The translations under genes were made by a program, and so were the position numbers. From assembly GCA_051888795.1 (NCBI GenBank), contig JBJFCD010000294.1:1-6421 (forward strand): DNA of 6,421 nt. The letters run 5' to 3'. The DNA is from MD308 sp051888795. Lineage in GTDB: Bacteria; Bacillota; Clostridia; Lachnospirales; Lachnospiraceae. Positions 1-4,154 of this stretch are shown here, one piece after another. The notes under the pieces were generated by a model, which worked only from the letters and a program-made list of their open reading frames with translations, was not told the DNA's origin and did no database searches. The first letter of the stretch is position 1. Each line of letters starts with the position of its first letter.

Positions 1-20
1 TCAAAACTCTTTTTTTACAA

Positions 21-3000
21 TTAAATCTTAAAATCTTCTTCTTTCAGAATAATTCTGTCAGAACTATCTGTACTCTTTCCAAAAACTCTTCTTGCCAAAT
101 GTTTTACATTTGCTCTCTGAGAATGGGCAATTGCCTCATCCATGATTTCCTTTACCTCTGCAACAGACACTGCATGATCCTCTCTCTGCATAACATCAAT
201 ACGGCTGTATAATGCAAGAATACCCATCTCATCCAGCTTATATCCATTCTCTTTTGCATAAGTCTGACCAAACGTTACTAACTCATCATTAATAAAAATA
301 GGCAATTCCAGTTTAGATGTAAATTTCTTCTTGAATTCCGGATTCGCTGTCAGAATTCTCTCAAGCGGTTTTCTCTGATCTTCCAGTACAAAAAGCATCT
401 CTCCTGTCTTTCTTTCCATCAGATGATTCAATTCTTTAATCGTTCTGGAATTCAGTTTTCCAGCCTTTTCTACAATAATCGCACCTCCGCGAAGCTTCTG
501 GATAATATTCGTAAGCTCTTTCTTATTCAGAGATTCTCCTGTAACAATTGCAACTTTTCCCTGCTTTAAGTTTCTCTGCTTCTGGATTGCTTTTACTATA
601 TCTACCGCCAGAACAGTCTTACCGGAACCTTTTCTTCCAATCACAAGAATATTTCCTGTCTTCGATGTTCCTTGTCTCTGCGCTCTTCTATCATTATCAA
701 GAACTTCCACAATCTGTTCGCTCATTCCTCTTACCGGAACAAAATATGAGAAAAGTTTTTTCTGTTCTTCAGTAAGTCCTGCTTTAAGACCTATTTCACT
801 GGTCGCACTCAGATCATATCGTCCCGTTACAACAAATCCCGTGTCAAATGGTACTCCGCCACCTTTTGACTTTTTAATTCTTTTCTGGATTTCTTCCTCC
901 GAAGGCTCTTCAATTTCAAGAGGTCCTTCTTTTTTTGCTTTCTTCTCAGATGGTTTTTCTTCAACTTCCTCTTCGGACTCTTCTTCTAAATCATCTTCGT
1001 CCAATTCATCTTCTTCAAAATCATCCTCTAAATCATCTTCTCCGAACTCGTCTTCGTCGAACTCATCTTCTTCAAAATCATCTTCATCAAAATCGTCTTC
1101 GTCAAATTCTTCTTCAGCAAACTCCTCTTCAACAAAATCGTTCTCGTCAAAATCTTCTTCGGAAGCAAACTCGTCCTCGCTAAAGCCTTCCTCGTCAAAT
1201 TCTTTCTCATCAAATTCTTCTGCTGAAAATTCTTCTTCTGCTTCTTCCTCAAACTCTTCTGCTGAGAATTCTTCTTCTTCTGCTTCTTCCTCAAACTCTT
1301 CTGCTGAAAGCTCCTCTTCCGCTTCCTCGTCAAACTCTTCTGCTGAAAATTCTTCTTCTGCAGGAAATTCTTCTTCCTCGAATTCCTCATCAAAATCCTC
1401 TTCTATAGCCTGTGGTTCATAATCTGCCTCGTCAATTTCCTGATTATCTTCTTCGAATTCCTCGTCTTCTTCAATTTGAACTCCGGGAACGTCCATAGAG
1501 TTACGTGAAATAGCTGAATTTCCTGCCACCCTGCTTTCAAGCTGTTCAACCAGCTCCATAATGTCATCCGGAAGTCTCTGCGTCTTCTCTTCCAGAACGT
1601 TTTTCTTTTCCTCTTTATTTTCAAGAGCTTCCAAAGCTTTTCTAGCAGCCTCTTCTTCAGCTGCCTTTCTTGCCGCTTCTTCCTCTGCTGCCTTTCTTGC
1701 TGCCTCTTCCTCTGCCGCTTTCTTCGCTGCTGCTTCTTCTTCCAGAGCTTTTCTTGCTGCTTCCTCTGCAACTTTCCGCGCTTCTTCAGCTGCCTTTCTT
1801 GCTGCCTCTTCTTCAGCCGCCTTTCTTGCCGCTTCTTCAGCCTCTCTGCGAGCAGCCTCTTCTGCTTCTCTGCGCGCTTCTTCCTCTGCCGCTTTTCTTG
1901 CCGCTTCCTCTGCTGCTTTTCTCGCTGCTTCTTCCTGCGCTCTTCTTGCTGCTTCTTCCTGTGCCTTTCTTGCCGCTTCCTCCACAGCCCTGCGATCCGC
2001 CTCTCTGCGTTTTTCTGCTTCTTCACGCTCTTTTCTAAGGCGCTCTATATCCTCCTGCTTCTGCTTTTCAATCGCATCCGCATTGATTTTTTGTTTCTCT
2101 TCCCATTCCTGAAGGATCTCTTCTATCTTCATCTGACCGCTGATTCTAAGCTGTTCTTCTCTTTCGGCCATACTCTTTTCTTCTTTATTGATTCCGGCTG
2201 CAATTGCAACTCCACTTGCCAGAGCCTCTTCAAGTGTCGCACCTTTTACCACTCTTGTAATAGCAGAATGATGCTCTTTTTTTGGAGCAATTTGTTCTGG
2301 TTCTTCCTGCTCTTTTATGCTTTCCTCTGCCTCCTCCTGAATTTCTGTTTCCTGGATAATTTTATCTGTATATGCCGCAATCTCCGGCTCGCCTGTACTT
2401 ATTGACTCCTCTGTCTCTTCCGGTTCCTCTGAGCTTTCTTCGGCTTCTTCCTGATCCTCTGCAGGCTCCTGAACTTCTGCCGACTCGTTAGCATTCTCTT
2501 CTTCTTCTGCTTCTTCATCTTCCTCATAAGAAACACTTCCGGTGATGCCCTTCATATGCCTGTCATATTTTTCCTGCTGAAGAGGTGTCAGAGGTTTGTA
2601 TTTCATCTTAAGTTCCATTGCAAGATAAACATACTTTCCCTCACTGAACCAGAGAATCAAATCATCACATTCTTCCAGACATTCTCTGGTCATACCTGCC
2701 TCATGATACAGTTTTGCAAGCTCATAAGCCCACTTTTCAATATATTCCGCCTTCTTAAATTCCTCAAGTGTCTCAATCTGCTCCTCAAGAGGCGCACCCT
2801 GCATTTTTAAAATCTTATATTTTAAGATAAACTGATTCGGATCCTTCGGCGCCAGCTTAATAAATTCTTCATAACAGTCAGAAGCTTCTTCTACATCGTT
2901 AATTTTTAGCGCAAGAGTACCAAGCCGGTAAACAATTTTCCTGCTTCCCGGCGAACGGTCAAATGCCATAAACAAAATATCTCTGCTTTTCTGATATTCT

Positions 3001-3161
3001 CCACAGTATTCATATATCTCGCTGACTGTATTAAGCATAGATGCACTCTTTACTCTGCGCCAGTCAATCGTATCTGCAATCTCCATCGCTTTCTGATATT
3101 GTCTTTTTTCTGTATACTCAAGTAATTGCTCTGTCTTTACTCGATATTCATATTTATCCAA
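21..3161 (-). CDS. TPR / low-complexity / CbxX-like AAA domain protein
   Basis: A large, probably cytoplasmic protein of about 1046 residues; no signal peptide or membrane segment is visible. Domains in order (TTG start numbering): an all-helical TPR-like region at about 5-190; an acidic spacer (213-294); a long Glu/Arg/Ala helix (about 327-517); a very acidic Phe-containing region (563-732); a Lys-rich stretch (736-766); and a C-terminal AAA domain (about 790-1027). The AAA domain has a clear P-loop, GRKGSGKT, at 842-849. The segment GGAIIVEKAGKL aligns with the GGVLFIDEAYSL Walker B region of CbxX/CfqX (SpoVK, CbbX, EccA) ATPases, and NPEFKKKF aligns with NPGLRSRF. The Walker B acids and finger Arg are therefore altered, so ATP hydrolysis may be weak or absent. 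Function is unknown; a scaffold or chaperone-like role is inference. The start chosen is TTG at 3161, five bases after GAGGTGA; the in-frame GTG at 3170 lies inside that site. Its own promoter lies upstream, and no terminator is seen in the 20 bases after the stop. Confidence 0.9.
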   Translation of the reverse strand: MDKYEYRVKTEQLLEYTEKRQYQKAMEIADTIDWRRVKSASMLNTVSEIYEYCGEYQKSRDILFMAFDRSPGSRKIVYRLGTLALKINDVEEASDCYEEFIKLAPKDPNQFILKYKILKMQGAPLEEQIETLEEFKKAEYIEKWAYELAKLYHEAGMTRECLEECDDLILWFSEGKYVYLAMELKMKYKPLTPLQQEKYDRHMKGITGSVSYEEDEEAEEEENANESAEVQEPAEDQEEAEESSEEPEETEESISTGEPEIAAYTDKIIQETEIQEEAEESIKEQEEPEQIAPKKEHHSAITRVVKGATLEEALASGVAIAAGINKEEKSMAEREEQLRISGQMKIEEILQEWEEKQKINADAIEKQKQEDIERLRKEREEAEKRREADRRAVEEAARKAQEEAARRAQEEAARKAAEEAARKAAEEEARREAEEAARREAEEAARKAAEEEAARKAAEEARKVAEEAARKALEEEAAAKKAAEEEAARKAAEEEAARKAAEEEAARKALEALENKEEKKNVLEEKTQRLPDDIMELVEQLESRVAGNSAISRNSMDVPGVQIEEDEEFEEDNQEIDEADYEPQAIEEDFDEEFEEEEFPAEEEFSAEEFDEEAEEELSAEEFEEEAEEEEFSAEEFEEEAEEEFSAEEFDEKEFDEEGFSEDEFASEEDFDENDFVEEEFAEEEFDEDDFDEDDFEEDEFDEDEFGEDDLEDDFEEDELDEDDLEEESEEEVEEKPSEKKAKKEGPLEIEEPSEEEIQKRIKKSKGGGVPFDTGFVVTGRYDLSATSEIGLKAGLTEEQKKLFSYFVPVRGMSEQIVEVLDNDRRAQRQGTSKTGNILVIGRKGSGKTVLAVDIVKAIQKQRNLKQGKVAIVTGESLNKKELTNIIQKLRGGAIIVEKAGKLNSRTIKELNHLMERKTGEMLFVLEDQRKPLERILTANPEFKKKFTSKLELPIFINDELVTFGQTYAKENGYKLDEMGILALYSRIDVMQREDHAVSVAEVKEIMDEAIAHSQRANVKHLARRVFGKSTDSSDRIILKEEDFKI
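321..482 (-). other. Altered Walker B to arginine-finger segment of the AAA domain
   Basis: The segment begins with GGAIIVEKAGKL (453-482), where CbxX-type ATPases have a hydrophobic strand followed by Asp-Glu-Ala; here the acids are Glu-Lys. It continues through a strand (EMLFVLED) to NPEFKKKF (321-344), where the family usually has NPGLRSRF with an Arg finger; here only Lys is present. The fold appears conserved while the catalytic side chains are not. The alignment was made by eye from knowledge of the family. Confidence 0.65.
615..638 (-). other. P-loop (Walker A) of the AAA domain
   Basis: These codons encode GRKGSGKT, preceded by the hydrophobic strand NILVI. This is a full GxxxxGK[ST] nucleotide-binding loop with the Lys and Thr intact, so nucleotide binding is expected to be retained even though downstream catalytic motifs are altered. 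Confidence 0.9.
981..1154 (-). repeat. Acidic pentapeptide repeat with Phe/Leu every fifth residue
   Basis: Residues 670-727 of the large protein follow the pattern [DE]-[FL]-x-[DE]-[DE]. Twelve consecutive hydrophobics (eight Phe, then Leu or Phe) are spaced by five residues, apart from one four-residue step and its compensation. Basic residues are absent from this stretch. At DNA level it is a degenerate 15-base repeat. Confidence 0.85.
1203..1349 (-). repeat. SAEEF-type 13-14 residue tandem repeat
   Basis: Three full units and a fourth partial one, each of the form [FL]SAEEF[DE]EEAEEE(E), occupy residues 605-653 of the large protein. The DNA copies are similar as well (recurring tcttctgctga on the plus strand), which suggests expansion by slippage or unequal recombination. 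Copy number may vary between strains. Confidence 0.85.
1626..1988 (-). repeat. Ala/Glu/Arg-rich helical repeat within the large protein
   Basis: About 120 residues (392-512) are built from imperfect units of the type AARKAAEE(E), mostly 8 or 9 residues long with some of 7 or 10. There are no helix breakers. The acidic and basic residues sit three to four apart, as in charged single alpha-helices and TolA-like stalks; the irregular period argues against a strict heptad coiled coil. The more mixed charged helix upstream (from about residue 327) probably continues into it. On the plus strand the DNA appears as pyrimidine-rich repeats, which leave long open frames in other phases. Confidence 0.85.
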
Positions 3162-3166
3162 ATTTC

Positions 3167-3173
3167 TCACCTC
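3167..3173 (-). promoter_or_regulatory. Ribosome binding site that decides a TTG start
   Basis: The minus strand reads GAGGTGA, a good match to the anti-Shine-Dalgarno complement, followed by five bases and then TTG at 3161. The alternative in-frame GTG (3168-3170) overlaps this site and has no Shine-Dalgarno of its own at a usable distance. The protein is therefore most likely three residues shorter than the longest reading frame. Confidence 0.7.
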
Positions 3174-3192
3174 ATATATAGTATGCTCATTA

Positions 3193-3209
3193 ATATTCCA
3201 TGTGAATAT
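3193..3209. repeat. Inverted repeat in the leader of the large gene
   Basis: ATATTC and GAATAT flank a five-base spacer, a perfect 6 bp dyad about 30 bases upstream of the coding start. It is AT-rich and could be chance. If real it would be an operator or weak leader hairpin. The rest of the leader (3171-3255) shows no recognised riboswitch. Confidence 0.25.
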
Positions 3210-3238
3210 ATGGTTTTTATCCGATTCAAATCATATTT

Positions 3239-3257
3239 ACAACGATAAAATCGCTGT
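3239..3257 (-). promoter_or_regulatory. Dyad overlapping the expected transcription start
   Basis: Minus strand ACAGCGAT-TTT-ATCGTTGT forms eight pairs (one G-U in RNA) around a three-base loop. It begins four bases past the -10 box and covers the expected +1. It could be a repressor operator or a 5' mRNA hairpin affecting stability. No regulator family is suggested by the sequence. Confidence 0.4.
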
Positions 3258-3261
3258 TATA

Positions 3262-3290
3262 AGTGTATCATACGCATTTAATATTGTCAA
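3262..3290 (-). promoter_or_regulatory. Promoter of the large TPR/AAA gene
   Basis: The minus strand carries a perfect -35 TTGACA (3285-3290), a 17-base spacer, and -10 TACACT (3262-3267) preceded by TGA, giving an extended -10. The expected start is near 3255, which leaves a leader of about 90 bases before the TTG start. This is a housekeeping-sigma type promoter. It lies downstream of the terminator at 3401-3442, so the large gene is transcribed separately from the unit upstream. Confidence 0.8.
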
Positions 3291-3400
3291 AAATATAGAT
3301 ATAATTTGTAACAAAAATATTACAAAATATTAATTCTCTTCTTATGTTTCCTTTCGCTTCCGTAAATTTTAATATACCGGAAAATCAGGAAAAATCGCAC

Positions 3401-3442
3401 AAAAAAAATGACCGTCAGAATGTTTTACTCCAACGGTCATTT
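3401..3442 (-). terminator. Rho-independent terminator of the small transcription unit
   Basis: The minus strand reads AAATGACCGT (3433-3442), a 17-base loop, then ACGGTCATTT (3406-3415), a perfect 10 bp stem running into eight consecutive T. The tail on the minus side sets the direction. It lies about 710 bases after the propeller gene and ahead of the promoter of the large gene, so it ends the intervening transcription unit. The loop is unusually long for an intrinsic terminator. Confidence 0.85.
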
Positions 3443-3462
3443 GATTTTCATCTATTATATTA

Positions 3463-3490
3463 AATTTTATAATTTTTTATAATTTTTTAT
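3463..3490. repeat. Short AT tandem repeat
   Basis: The plus strand has aattttat followed by two exact copies of aattttttat. It lies between the decayed coding stretch and the terminator. It is simple low-complexity sequence with no assigned role. The rest of 3443-3558 holds nothing recognised. Confidence 0.6.
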
Positions 3491-3844
3491 AATAATTCGG
3501 AGGCTTTTTCGGATTACTTTATTCCCACTGTATCTTTTCTTTTATCTGTCATCAGATTTCAAAGTCTCAGATTTTTATCATCTGCGATATCATCTATACT
3601 CCTCTTTTTTACACTGTATAAAATATTCTCCATGGCTATTATAATATCTATAACTGTTCCCTCTGCAGCCAGTGCCCTTATCATTTGTCTGCAGCGGTAC
3701 TATGCTATTCCTTCTATAACCTTTATTTTTACAGTAATCGTATAATTGACAGATTAGATAATGTTTCTTTACACATCTGCTAATCTCTTTGAAATTATGT
3801 GGTATCCTATTCAATATGCCTGCAAAACTAAATCCTGATAAATA

Positions 3845-3898
3845 TTACCGGTTATCTTCTCCGATTTTTATTTTTCATTCAACTCTTACCGGTTATCT
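3845..3898. repeat. 13 bp direct repeat TTACCGGTTATCT, two copies
   Basis: Exact copies lie at 3845-3857 and 3886-3898, 41 bases start to start. Each contains the palindrome ACCGGT. On the minus strand both read as E-x-ITG in different frames (YEITGKS and EKITGNI), consistent with a partial duplication inside the decayed gene that shifted the frame, since 41 is not a multiple of three. A paired protein-binding site is the alternative. Confidence 0.6.
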
Positions 3899-3982
3899 CA
3901 TATAATTAAGGCTTATTCTGTGGGAACTATCTTCTGCCATACCACTGACATATTGAATAAATGTTTCTTTTACTGTGTCCAT
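3893..3982 (-). CDS. 29-residue small ORF with strong start signals
   Basis: An ATG at 3982 follows AAAGGAGG by nine bases and a consensus promoter by about 50 bases, and opens a frame of 29 residues ending TAA. The peptide (MDTVKETFIQYV...ISLNYMR) has no hydrophobic segment, no signal peptide, and mixed charge; it resembles the N-terminal helix of a larger soluble protein more than a stand-alone peptide. The initiation signals are the best in the window, so translation is likely. Whether the product matters, or is the stump of the decayed gene described for this region, cannot be decided here. Confidence 0.45.
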   Translation of the reverse strand: MDTVKETFIQYVSGMAEDSSHRISLNYMR

Positions 3983-3991
3983 TGGAGTAAG

Positions 3992-3999
3992 CCTCCTTT
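3992..3999 (-). promoter_or_regulatory. Ribosome binding site of the small ORF, with a possible local hairpin
   Basis: The minus strand AAAGGAGG is nine bases before the ATG at 3982. The GGAG within it can pair with CTCC just upstream of the start codon across a five-base loop (GCTTA), which would partly hide the site. The hairpin is only 4 bp and may be weak. Confidence 0.75.
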
Positions 4000-4039
4000 C
4001 TGTTGATTTCTTAAACGATTATCTTTTTTGATTGCCTTT

Positions 4040-4068
4040 ATGATAGCACTGACCCCTATATTTGTCAA
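4040..4068 (-). promoter_or_regulatory. Promoter of the small transcription unit
   Basis: The minus strand carries a perfect -35 TTGACA (4063-4068), a 17-base spacer, and -10 TATCAT (4040-4045) preceded by TGC, an extended -10. The expected start is near 4033, about 50 bases before the ATG at 3982. It is as close to consensus as the promoter of the large gene. The 86 bases between it and the propeller gene's stop are AT-rich, with no convincing terminator for the upstream operon. Confidence 0.8.
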
Positions 4069-4154
4069 TACTATTTTCAATATTTTTATCAGTTTTAAAA
4101 TTATATTTATTTATTGTTTAAATTTTCTGATTTTTATATTGTTCTTTATTCATT

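Larger units (their letters stand above)
3559..3982 (-). pseudogene. Unrecognised gene remnant in a promoter-to-terminator unit
   Basis: From the ATG at 3982, protein-like sequence continues only by changing frame. The first frame gives 29 codons (MDTVKETFIQYVSGM...) and stops. Another frame then gives ITGNIYQDLVLQAY. After several stops in all frames, 3559-3699 gives 46 open codons containing ALAAEGTVIDIIIAMENILY and ending DDIADDKNLRL-stop. These pieces have ordinary coding composition, unlike the surrounding AT-rich noise, which suggests one gene of roughly 135 codons broken by several indels and stops. The first frame also holds a 74-codon stretch (3590-3814, TTG start, no Shine-Dalgarno) that overlaps the better segment and is probably fortuitous. 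Promoter, Shine-Dalgarno and terminator all look intact, which is unusual for so degraded a gene. A functional RNA or short peptide is an alternative. No family recognised. Confidence 0.5.

Noticed and set aside
1..20. Terminator after the large gene
   Set aside because: Only an A-rich minus-strand run is visible before the window ends, with no hairpin. The true end may lie outside the window.
841..1422. Ser-rich 193-codon open frame on the plus strand
   Set aside because: It is the complement of the acidic repeat region of the large gene; Glu/Asp codons read backwards give Ser-rich sequence. It has no ribosome binding site or recognisable domain.
1203..1988. CRISPR array
   Set aside because: The repeats are contiguous, coding and without unique spacers.
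1561..2112. Ala/Ser-rich 183-codon open frame on the plus strand, with further Leu-rich and Lys/Arg-rich frames in other phases
   Set aside because: All are products of the Ala/Glu/Arg repeat DNA, which lacks stop codons in several phases. The minus-strand frame alone has flanking real domains and start signals.
3171..3260. Riboswitch in the leader of the large gene
   Set aside because: The leader is only about 90 bases and AT-rich, with no recognisable aptamer core. The nearby terminator lies upstream of the promoter, so it cannot be an attenuator for this gene.
3590..3814. 74-codon minus-strand frame as an independent gene
   Set aside because: It starts with TTG without a Shine-Dalgarno, has odd composition, and overlaps a better protein-like segment in the neighbouring frame. 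It is kept only as part of the gene remnant.
4069..4154. Symmetric-looking AT-rich sequence after the beta-propeller gene (CAATATAAAAATCAG ... CTGATAAAAATATTG) as a terminator
   Set aside because: Only the ends are complementary; the A-runs in the middle face each other and cannot pair. There is no GC-rich stem and no T-tract, so no terminator is called.
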